A stretch of 64,000 bases of DNA from Clostridiales bacterium (GCA_017961235.1 JAGCXQ010000032.1:1-64000); one strand, 5' to 3'; positions 1-8,797 are shown, counted from the first letter of the stretch. Translations and numbers: made by a program. The notes: generated from the sequence alone by a model not told the origin.

Positions 1-112
1 ATCCTAACCTGTTACACTACGAATAACAGGTTAGGATGCTCTTTTCAAGACCATCCTAACCTGTTACACTACGAATAACAGGTTAGGATGCTCTTTTCAA
101 GACCATCCTAAC
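1..112. repeat. Tandem 52-bp hairpin repeats (two full units plus an 8-bp stub)
   Basis: Two identical 52-bp units lie at 1-52 and 53-104, followed by the first 8 bases of a third. Each unit holds a perfect inverted repeat with 14-bp arms (ATCCTAACCTGTTA and its complement) around a 9-nt loop, then a 15-bp linker. The window begins exactly at a unit boundary, so the array may continue to the left. The last stub ends about 20 bp before the ribosome site of the next gene. Palindromic units and identical linkers argue against CRISPR. The function is unknown: terminator, protein-binding array or mobile repeat are all possible. Confidence 0.9.
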
Positions 113-144
113 TCAGTTTGAAACCTATCAAGGAGGAACAGGAA

Positions 145-933
145 ATGCATAAGCTTAGAAGGATCGGTGCAGGGCTTCTGGCAGGTATCTGTCTGCTGGC
201 GTTTTCCGGATGTAGTAAAAAGAAGGAAGAGACAAAGAAGAATACAACGAAAGATGAAACAGTCGCTTCTGATTCTCAAGAAACGCAGAATGCAGTTGTT
301 TCAGAAGTATGGGAAAGAATGGGAACGGATGGAAGTGCGGAAACAGTGGAAAGCGGTACTTCGCAAAGTATCGATTGGGGTTCTGTCAAAGTCGGAGATA
401 CCATTCCTTTTGGTAAATATGAATGGATCATTCTGGAGAAAACAGATTCTTCAGTCTTTGTGATCAGCAAGGATATTGTTGAGTTCTTGTCGTACTCGCC
501 TAAGGGAGCATCTTTCCCGGAACAAGACCCGGAATTTCCGGTCACATGGGAGGAGAGTGCTGTGAGAAACTTCCTTAATGAGGATTTCTTCTATTCCTGC
601 TTTTCTGAACAAGAACAAGGCATGATCATGGAAACAAAGGTCGTAACAGCTGCGAATCCGAAATTCGGAATATCCGGCGGAAATGACACGACGGACAAGC
701 TGTATATCCTGGAGTATGATGAGACCATGAAGTATTTCGAGACCGATGAATCTCGAAAAGCACTTGCTCCGGCAAATCCGGAACAAAGCATGTATTGGCT
801 GAGAACTCCGGGTGAATCTCAAACTATGGTAATGAAAGTCAATCAAGATGGTTCCTTCGCCCACGGAGAAAGAGGCGACTTTGTTTGGTACAAGAGCGGC
901 ATCCGCCCTGTAATGTGGATCAAGATCGGATGA
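145..933 (+). CDS. Lipoprotein with a DUF6273-like domain
   Basis: The product has 262 residues. The N-terminus is a lipoprotein signal: basic start, hydrophobic core and lipobox LAFSGC with the lipidated Cys at residue 23. A Lys/Glu/Thr-rich linker follows to about residue 85. The C-terminal part matches the DUF6273 pattern: a start like IPFGKYEWIIL, a WEESAVRNFLN helix, and an end like SGIRPVMWIKI. This domain is common in secreted proteins of gut Clostridia and its function is not known. The ATG at 145 is chosen because AAGGAGG lies 8 nt upstream; an in-frame TTG at 118 lacks such a site. The tandem hairpin array lies directly upstream. Confidence 0.8.
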   Translation: MHKLRRIGAGLLAGICLLAFSGCSKKKEETKKNTTKDETVASDSQETQNAVVSEVWERMGTDGSAETVESGTSQSIDWGSVKVGDTIPFGKYEWIILEKTDSSVFVISKDIVEFLSYSPKGASFPEQDPEFPVTWEESAVRNFLNEDFFYSCFSEQEQGMIMETKVVTAANPKFGISGGNDTTDKLYILEYDETMKYFETDESRKALAPANPEQSMYWLRTPGESQTMVMKVNQDGSFAHGERGDFVWYKSGIRPVMWIKIG

Positions 934-938
934 TGTGA

Positions 939-1163
939 GAAATCCTTTTTGACGATGGAAAGATCGAGATGACGCTCAATGTCGATCCGCAGGCGGAAAC
1001 AGACGGCAAAACAGGAGCGAATAATGGATTGACCCTTCGTCCTAAAACAGGTGATGTTGCCGGGTCTGAGCATTCGTTGACGAAACTCTTCCTGATTCTC
1101 TCCGCTATATCAGCAGCTGGTGTTTTTGTACTGGAGAAGAGAAGACGCCATAGAATGGAATAA
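939..1163 (+). pseudogene. C-terminal remnant of a sortase-type surface protein
   Basis: An open frame begins just after a TGA at 936-938, right behind the lipoprotein gene. It encodes an acidic stretch (DGKIEMTLNVDPQAETDG), then RPKTGD, a hydrophobic segment of about 18 residues, and a basic tail (EKRRRHR). That order is the layout of an LPXTG cell-wall sorting signal, with Arg in place of the first Leu. There is no ribosome site before the first internal ATG (969) and no N-terminal domain. I read it as the tail of a larger, deleted surface protein; a tiny standalone gene starting at 969 is less likely. Confidence 0.4.
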
Positions 1164-1222
1164 GAAGAACATAGAATCCTATCATTACCGACCTTCTTAA
1201 AAGGAATGAGGAGAAGAAAAGA

Positions 1223-1262
1223 AACGGGGATGTCTTCAAAGAAGAAGACGTCCTCGTTTTTT
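1223..1262 (+). terminator. Rho-independent terminator
   Basis: A stem of about 15 bp, containing two G-U pairs, runs from AACGGGGATGTCTTC to GAAGACGTCCTCGTT around a short A-rich loop. It is followed by a run of T. It would end transcription of the lipoprotein region before the AraC-GGDEF gene. Confidence 0.8.
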
Positions 1263-1370
1263 CGCCATGTTTTACGATTATTTCCGTAAAAAGTCAAGAA
1301 AGTGCTTTTCGAATATGCTATAAGTAGATTATCGGACCGATAAGTGACACATGAAGCAGAGGGCTTATGC

Positions 1371-2180
1371 ATGGCAAATAGTGTGGAAGTACTCATGGAT
1401 GTTCTTGAGTATATTGAGAAGAATATAGCGGGAGAAATCTCTGTCGAAGAGATCGCAAAGGAATGTGGGATTTCTGTATCGAGTATGCAGAAGCGTTTTA
1501 AGTATATATTCCACATGCCGGTGAAAGAGTATATCCTCAGAAGAAGATTTACTTGTGCGGCGAAAGACCTGATCAATACAGAGGACAGCATCCTGACGAT
1601 TGCACTCAAATACGGATACTCCAATCATGAAAGCTTCACCCGCGGTTTTCGCCAGGTGTGGATGATAACGCCGAACGAATACCGGAAGAAAAGACACTTT
1701 ACCGGTCATACTCCTAAGCTCTCAAAAGAAATGATCAGCGATCCGGAGGGCGATTTTATGAGTAGAACGAAATACGACATTACGGAATTATACGATGTTT
1801 TGCGCCAGCGAAAAGATAACGTTTATGTTTGTGCGGATATCAAGCACCTGATGTGGGTGAATGATAACCTCGGAAGAAAAGCCGGAGATGCGGTGATCCT
1901 GGAGACCATGAGGAGGATCGAAGAAGCCTGCAGCGAGGACGATATTTTTCTTCGGATCGGTGGCGATGAATTTGTAGTGTTTACCAATAGCAGCGATCGG
2001 ACGCATGCGGATGAGATGGTCAATGCAATCAGAAACGATCATGGGAAAATCACTGTGGATGGAAAGGAAATCACCGTTGAGACACATGTAGGTGCATTTG
2101 TGGGATTTCCTGACAGGATCTCTGCAAAGAATGTGTTCAACATGATCGCCGGCAATATCGATGAGATCCATAGAACATGA
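1371..2180 (+). CDS. AraC-type HTH fused to a GGDEF domain
   Basis: Residues 1-105 form an AraC-family DNA-binding domain with two HTH motifs; the second is marked by ALKYGYSNHESFTRGFRQ and ends in TPNEYRK. Residues 135-269 form a GGDEF domain with an intact IGGDEF at about 197-201, so cyclic-di-GMP synthesis is plausible. There is no recognisable sensor or receiver domain. Putting the DNA-binding part first and the GGDEF part last is uncommon and would couple transcription to nucleotide signalling in one chain. The ATG at 1371 follows an AGAGGG site; a GTG at 1344 is an alternative without one. The gene stands alone between a terminator and a promoter. Confidence 0.82.
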   Translation: MANSVEVLMDVLEYIEKNIAGEISVEEIAKECGISVSSMQKRFKYIFHMPVKEYILRRRFTCAAKDLINTEDSILTIALKYGYSNHESFTRGFRQVWMITPNEYRKKRHFTGHTPKLSKEMISDPEGDFMSRTKYDITELYDVLRQRKDNVYVCADIKHLMWVNDNLGRKAGDAVILETMRRIEEACSEDDIFLRIGGDEFVVFTNSSDRTHADEMVNAIRNDHGKITVDGKEITVETHVGAFVGFPDRISAKNVFNMIAGNIDEIHRT

Positions 2181-2256
2181 TTCTGCGGATCCGAATCGAT
2201 TGTTAAGATTCGGTGAATGAACGGATGCTTTTCGAGCACCATTATGCGGAGTTTGA

Positions 2257-2262
2257 TATAAT
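2257..2262 (+). promoter_or_regulatory. Extended -10 promoter for the HELTH lipoprotein
   Basis: A perfect TATAAT is preceded by TG and one base (extended -10), 61 bp before the ATG at 2324. No good -35 hexamer is visible at 17 bp, which is tolerated by extended -10 promoters. Confidence 0.55.
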
Positions 2263-2323
2263 GTCTCTATTACAGGGTGGTGCGGTGTCTATCCTTCCTG
2301 CCGCGTCATGAAAGGGACTTATC

Positions 2324-3520
2324 ATGAAAAGAAGATCTTCAGGTGTTTTATCGTGTTTGACTGCCACGGTCCTGCTTTTAAGCCAGGTACTTATGTGCGG
2401 ATGTTCTTCTAAAAAAACAGAAGAAGCGACATCTTCCAGTGAGACGACAACATCAGCTGAGGTCACATCTTCTTCAGAAGAAGTGACCACGACTACAGAA
2501 CCGGAAACTACTGCCTCGTCTTCGGAAGAAACGACTACGGAAACATGGGAGAGCGAACTTCCCGAAACAACCGTGAACGGTCGTGATATCACGCCGTATA
2601 AGGAGATCACACTCGACGGCATCAAGGAGCATCACTTTATCGCGGATGATTACTGCTATATTGAGTCGGATAAGTTCGTGCTCTTTCTGGAGAAAGATAT
2701 CGAGATCCCCGGTGATTTTGTGGTAAATGTGGATGCCATTATTGATGAGCTCGAAAAGGAACTGGGTGTATCTTATGCGCCGGATTCCTATTACTACTTG
2801 CCGGTTCCGGACGAGTCTTATCATTATGGTACGAATCCGTGGAAGGATTGGAACATCGGATCGAAGATACCGATCTTCCTTAACGTGGACAGAAACGATG
2901 AAGCCCTGATCTCTTGTGCAACTGCCGATTTTGCGATATTTGTCATGTATGAACTGTTTTCGGAAGAGTTCTGGAATTCTGTTCCGAGTTTTCGGGATAA
3001 TTCCTGGAGACGGCATGACTATGTTGACTATTCTACGATCGCGCATGAGCTCACACATACGATCACGAGCAGACATCATGATATGTCGATGATCATGACG
3101 GAAGGTATTGCCGATTATATGGGCAGGACGGTCCTCGATGCACTGGCGGATTCATATCCGTCTATCGCAGAAGCCAGAGCGAATGTGAATTTGTACGATG
3201 AGAGGATCCCGGAAGCGGTGAATGCGGAAAATGCGGAGAGGATCTTTATCGAAGACTATAGTGATATCGACCATGCCCACCGAGGTGCGGAATATACATT
3301 CGGGCGCTATCTGTGCCAGTTCCTGGATGAGAACTATGGGAATGACTATTACAAAAAGTTTAATGATGCGATCATCGGGCAAAAAATAAACTACCAATAT
3401 GGAATATATGACAAAATCGCCATGACGAAGTTTGCTGATGTGATGAAAGAACTTTTCGGTGAGGATGTGTTCACGAAGTTCGGAAAATGGTGTGAGTCGA
3501 ACAATTACCTTCAGAAATGA
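2324..3520 (+). CDS. Lipoprotein zinc metallopeptidase (HExxH, gluzincin-like)
   Basis: The product has 398 residues. A lipoprotein signal ends in LMCGC (Cys 27), followed by a Ser/Thr/Glu-rich stalk to about residue 80. The globular part contains HELTH at 241-245 and EGIADY about 15 residues further on. This matches HExxH plus a downstream Glu, the zinc site of gluzincin peptidases. I infer an extracellular, membrane-tethered metallopeptidase; the substrate is unknown. AAGGG precedes the ATG. It has its own extended -10 promoter, and the papain-like peptidase gene follows 16 bp later, so the two probably share a transcript. Confidence 0.8.
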   Translation: MKRRSSGVLSCLTATVLLLSQVLMCGCSSKKTEEATSSSETTTSAEVTSSSEEVTTTTEPETTASSSEETTTETWESELPETTVNGRDITPYKEITLDGIKEHHFIADDYCYIESDKFVLFLEKDIEIPGDFVVNVDAIIDELEKELGVSYAPDSYYYLPVPDESYHYGTNPWKDWNIGSKIPIFLNVDRNDEALISCATADFAIFVMYELFSEEFWNSVPSFRDNSWRRHDYVDYSTIAHELTHTITSRHHDMSMIMTEGIADYMGRTVLDALADSYPSIAEARANVNLYDERIPEAVNAENAERIFIEDYSDIDHAHRGAEYTFGRYLCQFLDENYGNDYYKKFNDAIIGQKINYQYGIYDKIAMTKFADVMKELFGEDVFTKFGKWCESNNYLQK

Positions 3521-3536
3521 TACGATCGGGGTGAAC

Positions 3537-4193
3537 ATGAAAGCAGGCGGCGGAAATGCTTATTATATCCTTGAAACGATCACTGTACTGGCAGCGGTTT
3601 CTTTTCTCGTGATCCGAAAAGTGCAGGAGGACAGAAGGAGCCGCTCGACCAGAAAGGCAGCGCTGAAGACAATGACAAACGGAAACATAAGTAGCAGATT
3701 CGAACCGCATCTTCAGAGCGGTAACTGCATCGTCGCTGCGACATGCAATATCCTTTGGTATCACGGAAAGAACGGTTTCCCGGAACTGATCGAGGGGATC
3801 GATTTTGTCGAGCTGGAAGGCAGGATCGATACGATCATCAACAGCAAGGGCGGATATGCCAATAATAATGTTCCGGAAACAGTTGAAGAATATGTTCATA
3901 CCTATACTTCCTATCAGGTGGAAGTGAAGAATAAATGGTATCCGAAGTTTTCCGATGTGAAGAAAGCATCAGCTAAGAATCCATGCCTTTTAGGATTTGC
4001 CGCGGGATCGGAGGGCGCGGGCCCTAAGGTCGGCCATATGACAGCCTGTGTTTATGCAGCAGAGTCGGAGGGAAAGAAACTGGTCGGTGTAATGAACGGA
4101 CATAAGACCGAGATCGTGTATTTCGAGTGGAGCAAGTTCAATGACTTTATGTCGGAGTTCATCTTTTCCAGGGATACCGATGAAGAACCCTGA
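3537..4193 (+). CDS. Membrane-anchored papain-like (C39-type) cysteine peptidase
   Basis: The product has 218 residues. A single membrane segment at about 8-26 is followed by a basic stretch. The domain has QSGNCIVAATC with a candidate nucleophile Cys 64 preceded by Gln-Ser-Gly-Asn, GHMTACVY with a candidate His 167, and NGH after it. This fits the Cys-His-Asn/Asp order of papain-like C39 families. The ATG at 3537 is preceded by CGGGGTG; longer in-frame versions would overlap the upstream gene and lack a ribosome site. It is likely secreted-side and co-transcribed with the HELTH lipoprotein. The substrate is unknown. Confidence is good for the fold and moderate for activity. Confidence 0.65.
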   Translation: MKAGGGNAYYILETITVLAAVSFLVIRKVQEDRRSRSTRKAALKTMTNGNISSRFEPHLQSGNCIVAATCNILWYHGKNGFPELIEGIDFVELEGRIDTIINSKGGYANNNVPETVEEYVHTYTSYQVEVKNKWYPKFSDVKKASAKNPCLLGFAAGSEGAGPKVGHMTACVYAAESEGKKLVGVMNGHKTEIVYFEWSKFNDFMSEFIFSRDTDEEP

Positions 4194-4233
4194 GAGGCAT
4201 TTTATTCTGCTTAAAGCATTCCCGTGAAAAAAA

Positions 4234-4288
4234 CATCGCGTTCATGCGTCTAATAGATGAAGTACTCTAAACGAGGTGAAACGCGATG
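4234..4288 (+). promoter_or_regulatory. Inverted repeat that pairs with the start codon
   Basis: CATCGCGTT at 4234-4242 is the exact complement of AACGCGATG at 4280-4288, which contains the ATG at 4286. If it forms in the mRNA, the 9-bp stem would hide the start codon and flank the GAGGTGA ribosome site in its roughly 37-nt loop. This suggests a translation switch, but chance pairing cannot be excluded. Confidence 0.4.
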
Positions 4289-6001
4289 AGAAAAACGATA
4301 TCTATTATGCTGATCATTACGATCCTTTTCGGATCCGGCCTGTTTGGGAAAAAGAACCGGGCGGATGAGGATCATTCTTATGTGGAGATGGATGAACTCT
4401 TGCAGATCGCAGATGATCCTGCGGAACTGGCAAAGGTCCGTCAAGTGGCGATCATCGCCTATGAATACGATGAAAAGACAGAAAAAGCAGTCGAAGCGAT
4501 TAAGCACTGTCCGAATGTTAATTACATATATATCTGTGCGGAAGACATCCATCTGGATAAAGATTTCTTCAATTCGATCTCGACTTCGGCGTATGATCTT
4601 TCGCTGTCTTTGCAGTGGGTCTCGATCGACTTCAAGGGAGTGAATAATCCGAAGATAAAGGGAATGATTCTTTCTGAGAATGTAGTGGAGCACTATGAAG
4701 AGATCGTACATCTCGAAAACCTGGATATGCTCATGATCGATACAGTCGATGGTTTTTGTCAGGCCGACTATTCAAAGCTTTCTCACCTTGACTGCCTCAT
4801 CCTTACAGGACAGAGAATCGAGGATTATCAAGAGTTTTTCCAAAGCGTACAGCATATACCTGAGATTGGCCTTCAATACTGCAATATGCAAAATAGCGAT
4901 GCCCGTTATCTGACAGAGTATATGAAAGAGCTCGAGATACTTTCTTTGGCTGGTACCTATGTCGATGATATATCTTTCCTGCCGGATCTTCCCAAACTTC
5001 GGATGATCGATCTTCCGCTGGGGGTCAGCGATCTTTCTGTCCTTTATGATATGCCGAATCTGGAATGTGTTTCTTTTGAAGCATATACGGAGCTTTTCGT
5101 GGATAAAGAACTGACCGCTTTCTTTGATGAGCATGAGATCGCGTACACGGACTTTGACAGAGATGTCCGGGAAAAAGTGGATAAGATCGTAGCATCGCTG
5201 GACATTTCCGATCAGGATACCGATGAGGAGAAGATCAGGAAAGTCACGGAATTTGTACTTCTCAATATGAGATCTGAATCCGTCGATAACAGTGATTTTG
5301 TCGGAACGACACTGGATGCCTGTCTTCTGAAAAAGGGAGGCCTGTGTCACGACTATGCTATGATCGAGTATTCTCTTCTGAAGTGTGTCGGAATCGATGC
5401 CTATCTGATCCGCGGATATGCGACAGACTGGAGCGGTTCTGCGCCGGGAGCGCATGCCTGGAATGAGATCCGGATCGGGGATTCCTGGTATGGTCTGGAC
5501 CCGATGTGGCTCGATAGTGATGTTGAAGATCCCACCACGGAAAAATATAAAGAGGAGATGTGGACATATTGGTACCTGCAGCTTACAACGATCGATGATC
5601 CGGAAGACTATCCGAGGGACGGAAACTTCTCAGACTGTATCGAAAAGGCATTTCCGGTCTATCACAAAACGATGAATGATCCTATATATACGCTCGGAAA
5701 AGTTGAGAATAATGAAAAGACCGCGCCGAAAGGTCATGATGAAGAGAAAGCCGAACCTTCTGAGGTTCCTGAAACGGAGCTCCCAACGGATACGGCGGAA
5801 GATCCTTCAGAGGAATCGACGCTCAGCATTTCCGTGACTCCGGAAGTAACCCCGACCATATCGCCTACTCCTGCGGCACAGCTCGATGGCGCGAACGCCG
5901 GGAAGGGCGGATTTCATGTATGGGGCATCGTGGTAGGTGTCGCGATCAGCCTGACCGCGGCAGTCGCTGTATTGTTAGCGGTTCGTTTCAGAAAGAAATA
6001 A
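4286..6001 (+). CDS. Cell-surface protein with LRR-like and transglutaminase-like domains
   Basis: The product has 571 residues. A signal sequence at 1-20 is followed by a region with leucine-rich-repeat-like periodicity (about 60-285), with phrases such as LEILSLAGTYVDDISFLPDLPKL. A transglutaminase-like core follows: GGLCHDY with Cys 354, GAHAWNE with His 390, and LDPMW carrying the Asp. All three triad positions are present. A Thr/Pro/Glu-rich stalk leads to a C-terminal membrane helix (about 545-566) and a basic tail, so it is a type I membrane protein facing outward. The bacterial family includes peptidases and crosslinking enzymes, so the reaction is not certain. GAGGTGA precedes the ATG. 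Confidence 0.72.
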   Translation: MRKTISIMLIITILFGSGLFGKKNRADEDHSYVEMDELLQIADDPAELAKVRQVAIIAYEYDEKTEKAVEAIKHCPNVNYIYICAEDIHLDKDFFNSISTSAYDLSLSLQWVSIDFKGVNNPKIKGMILSENVVEHYEEIVHLENLDMLMIDTVDGFCQADYSKLSHLDCLILTGQRIEDYQEFFQSVQHIPEIGLQYCNMQNSDARYLTEYMKELEILSLAGTYVDDISFLPDLPKLRMIDLPLGVSDLSVLYDMPNLECVSFEAYTELFVDKELTAFFDEHEIAYTDFDRDVREKVDKIVASLDISDQDTDEEKIRKVTEFVLLNMRSESVDNSDFVGTTLDACLLKKGGLCHDYAMIEYSLLKCVGIDAYLIRGYATDWSGSAPGAHAWNEIRIGDSWYGLDPMWLDSDVEDPTTEKYKEEMWTYWYLQLTTIDDPEDYPRDGNFSDCIEKAFPVYHKTMNDPIYTLGKVENNEKTAPKGHDEEKAEPSEVPETELPTDTAEDPSEESTLSISVTPEVTPTISPTPAAQLDGANAGKGGFHVWGIVVGVAISLTAAVAVLLAVRFRKK

Positions 6002-6003
6002 GA

Positions 6004-6981
6004 TCAGCGTAAGATCGCGAATACGACGTCAGCAGCATACACGAGTACCATGACTGCGCCCTCGAGCCGTCCGATTTTCTTGGAGGTTGAGGCGAAGATC
6101 AGGGTCATGACGCTAATGCCGATGAGGATAAACATATCGCACAGAGATGCCATATTGACACCGATCGGGTGGATCATGGAAGAGATGCCTAAGATAAACA
6201 TCAGGTTAAAGATGTTCGATCCAATCGCGTTTCCGATCGCAAGGTCGGTCTCGCCCTTCTTCGCGGCGACAAGGGAAGTCACAAGCTCCGGAAGCGATGT
6301 TCCGAGCGCGACGACCGTAAGTCCGATCAGGGTCTCGGTCATGCCGAAGAAACGGGCGATCTTCTTTGCGCTATATACGACTGCCTGACCGCCGCCGATG
6401 ATGAGTACCACACCGATCAGAAGAAGGAGCAGGCACTTTTTCATCGGTTCCTTTTTACGGTCCGGATCTTCGTCCGGGTTCTTCCTCGCGGTATGGATAA
6501 GATACAGGATATAACACAGGAAAAGCACTAGCAGGATGCCGCTGGTGAGCCGGTTTACGTCTCCGACATTGTCTGCCATGGCATGCGAGGTGAATTCTCC
6601 GCTAAATAGAACTCCGCTGCAGGTGAGAAGCAGAAGGAGGATAGTATTTGCGATCGAGATAGGAAAGTCTCTCTTCAGTGCGCTTTTATCGACAGGAAGA
6701 GGAGAGAGGATCGCGCAGAATCCCAGAACACCCAGAAGATTAAAGATGTTCGAGCCGACGACGTTACTCAGTGCGATCTCGTTTGAACCCTGAAGTGCCG
6801 CCGTCGTGCTTACGGCAAGCTCCGGGGCACTGGTGCCCAGCGCCACGATCGTAAGTCCGATGATCAGCCCCGATACGCCGAGGTTTCCGGCTATTTTTGC
6901 ACTCCCGTCCACGAACAGGTCCGCGCCTTTTACAAGACCCACGAATCCCACGATCAGGACAAGTATATAGAGAAATATCAT
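6004..6981 (-). CDS. Ca2+/cation antiporter (YrbG-like, CaCA family)
   Basis: This is a polytopic membrane protein of about 325 residues with the two inverted alpha-repeats of the CaCA superfamily: GLTIVALGTSAPELAVS in the first half and GLTVVALGTSLPELVTS in the second. Both contain the conserved acidic residue that binds the cation. It is expected to exchange Ca2+ for Na+ or H+ at the membrane. The ATG at 6981 opens directly into the first membrane helix. A GTG at 7017 is in frame, but its purine-rich site AAAGAG directly abuts it, which is too close. A small hairpin lies between the two candidates. Confidence 0.88.
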   Translation of the reverse strand: MIFLYILVLIVGFVGLVKGADLFVDGSAKIAGNLGVSGLIIGLTIVALGTSAPELAVSTTAALQGSNEIALSNVVGSNIFNLLGVLGFCAILSPLPVDKSALKRDFPISIANTILLLLLTCSGVLFSGEFTSHAMADNVGDVNRLTSGILLVLFLCYILYLIHTARKNPDEDPDRKKEPMKKCLLLLLIGVVLIIGGGQAVVYSAKKIARFFGMTETLIGLTVVALGTSLPELVTSLVAAKKGETDLAIGNAIGSNIFNLMFILGISSMIHPIGVNMASLCDMFILIGISVMTLIFASTSKKIGRLEGAVMVLVYAADVVFAILR

Positions 6982-6991
6982 AATCTTCTTC

Positions 6992-7012
6992 ACATAGACC
7001 GGAAGTCTATGT
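6992..7012 (-). promoter_or_regulatory. Leader hairpin before the antiporter start
   Basis: On the - strand ACATAGAC and GTCTATGT form a perfect 8-bp stem with the 5-nt loop TTCCG. It lies between a purine-rich AGAGGTGGG and the ATG at 6981. It may affect translation start choice; no known riboswitch class was recognised. Confidence 0.35.
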
Positions 7013-7154
7013 CCCACCTCTTTTTAAATCTTCAAGAATTATATAAATATAGGTGGGCGTTCGTCAATTGACAGATGCCCAAAGAAAGCACCATCCGTGT
7101 GTTACAATTTATCTGGGTGAACTAGATGAAATCATACGAAGCAGAGGAAGAAAC

Positions 7155-8006
7155 TTGAACATCATTAACACATCGGCAGAACTCTTGACTGCCTTCGAAG
7201 ATAATACATTTGATCTGAAGCGCTGGGAAGCATACATGGACGCGTATGTTCCCGGTGCAAAAGAACTGTGCCTACAGGACATGAGAGACTGTATTTCTGC
7301 AGGATATTCGTGGGAAAGTGCTTTTCAGCCGGTATTAGATGCGGTTGTGTGCGATGCGAAGAAGCGGGAAGAAGCGGTGCGGTCCTTCGTAGCGGTGACG
7401 GAGGGTCTGGAGAAGAAGATCCGTGATCGTTTCGGAAAAGAACTCGACGCCGATGTGATCCTCTACCTGGGACTCTGTAACGGTGCCGGCTGGGTCACCG
7501 AGGTCAATGGAAGAACGACCGTCCTTCTCGGGATCGAGAAGATCATGGAACTGGATTTCTGCGATATCGATGCGATGAACGGCCTGATCGTACACGAACT
7601 GGGACACGTCTATCAGGCGCAGTACGGGGTTTTCAGAATAACGACCGAAACGCCGGGGGAGAGATTTCTCTGGCAGCTGTTCACCGAAGGGATCGCGATG
7701 GTATTTGAACAGGAGATCATCGGAGATCCAGAGTATTTTCATCAGGATAAAGATGGCTGGAAAGACTGGTGCGACGAAAACGCGGCGCGGATACGGGATT
7801 CGTTTTCTTCCGACCTGAAGAGCATGACACGCGAGAACCAGCGCTATTTCGGTGACTGGGTACGGTTCGATGGACATGGCGATACAGGGTACTATCTGGG
7901 TGCGCGCTTCGTCCGATTCCTTCTTCAGACAGATGATCTGAACAGTCTCATCTCATACGACATCAGCGAAGTAAAAGCAGGATTTTCCGACTTTATACAT
8001 TCGTGA
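7155..8006 (+). CDS. Predicted zinc-dependent protease (HELGH), DUF2268-like
   Basis: The product has about 283 residues and contains VHELGHVYQ, followed some 30 residues later by FTEGIAMVFE. This is an HExxH motif plus a downstream Glu, as in predicted zinc proteases. No signal peptide or membrane helix is seen, so it is probably cytoplasmic. The TTG at 7155 is preferred because AGAGGAAG lies about 7 nt before it. An in-frame ATG at 7053 adds 34 residues but has a weaker site. It is divergent from the antiporter gene and alone on its strand until the next promoter. The substrate is unknown. Confidence 0.65.
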   Translation: MNIINTSAELLTAFEDNTFDLKRWEAYMDAYVPGAKELCLQDMRDCISAGYSWESAFQPVLDAVVCDAKKREEAVRSFVAVTEGLEKKIRDRFGKELDADVILYLGLCNGAGWVTEVNGRTTVLLGIEKIMELDFCDIDAMNGLIVHELGHVYQAQYGVFRITTETPGERFLWQLFTEGIAMVFEQEIIGDPEYFHQDKDGWKDWCDENAARIRDSFSSDLKSMTRENQRYFGDWVRFDGHGDTGYYLGARFVRFLLQTDDLNSLISYDISEVKAGFSDFIHS

Positions 8007-8118
8007 GATACTCTTTAGATTATCTTTATAATTCGTTGACGATGTCTTTAATTCCGATCTGTACAATGGGAGCATAAGATAAAGCGTAAGCGGCTATACG
8101 GGAAACGAGGGAATTATA

Positions 8119-8775
8119 ATGGAACAGCAGCTTAGAAATCTTTTTATTGATACGCCTTTTTCGACAGAGGGACTGAATGTACAGGGATTCTCGATCATCG
8201 AGGTCAGTAAGGGAAAAGTGAAGAAAGGAAAACTTCTTGCTACCGCGGATTTTACCGTGGATGCGGAGCACCTTCTGAAAGTTCTTGAAAACAGCGGCAA
8301 AGTCTATGGATATACCCGTAAAGGCGCGCTAAAAGCACTGTATGTGGTTACTGCGGATGGTCATCTTTATTCCTGTGATGAAGTATACTTCTCTTCGGAA
8401 ATCGAAGGGGAGCCGGTCACGGATCTGATGAATCAGCAGGTAGTGTTCCTGATGGCCCAGAGAGCTTCCTACCATCAGGATGGAAGCGCAATCTTCCAGG
8501 GAACGAGGGTTCCGAAGCTTAATTCGAAGCAGGGACCGTACAGCTGGTACTGGGCGATAACTTTCGCTATTTTGTATGGTACGGCTTTCACGATATCACT
8601 TAAGAGCCCGGCCGGCATATTTGTCGGGTTCATGATGGGCCTTGCGATGGGATTCTGCTTCCGCTCTTCAAAGTATGAGTATGTGAAAGAGGAAATATCT
8701 GAAGGAAAAGAAGATTCGGAGACGGAAGCAGAGAGCGCTTCTAAGCATTCCGGGAAAGCATCGGAAGAGGTATAA
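8119..8775 (+). CDS. Unknown protein with a C-terminal membrane pair
   Basis: I do not recognise this 218-residue protein. Residues 1-135 are soluble and mixed alpha/beta in appearance. Two adjacent hydrophobic segments lie at about 143-160 and 164-180, with a very short turn between them, followed by a highly charged Glu/Ser/Lys tail. Both ends would therefore face the cytoplasm. AGGGAATTATA precedes the ATG. A TACAAT element lies about 50 bp upstream, but its TTGACG partner is 20 bp away, which is longer than usual. Neighbours give no functional hint. Confidence 0.55.
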   Translation: MEQQLRNLFIDTPFSTEGLNVQGFSIIEVSKGKVKKGKLLATADFTVDAEHLLKVLENSGKVYGYTRKGALKALYVVTADGHLYSCDEVYFSSEIEGEPVTDLMNQQVVFLMAQRASYHQDGSAIFQGTRVPKLNSKQGPYSWYWAITFAILYGTAFTISLKSPAGIFVGFMMGLAMGFCFRSSKYEYVKEEISEGKEDSETEAESASKHSGKASEEV

Positions 8776-8797
8776 GCAAAATCAATAGCAAGTCGCG

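Noticed and set aside
1-112. CRISPR array
   Set aside because: The linkers between hairpins are identical and only 15 bp, and the repeat arms make up most of the unit; no cas gene is present.
7068-7108. TTGACA with TACAAT as a promoter for the HELGH gene
   Set aside because: The spacing is 29 bp, far outside the usable range.
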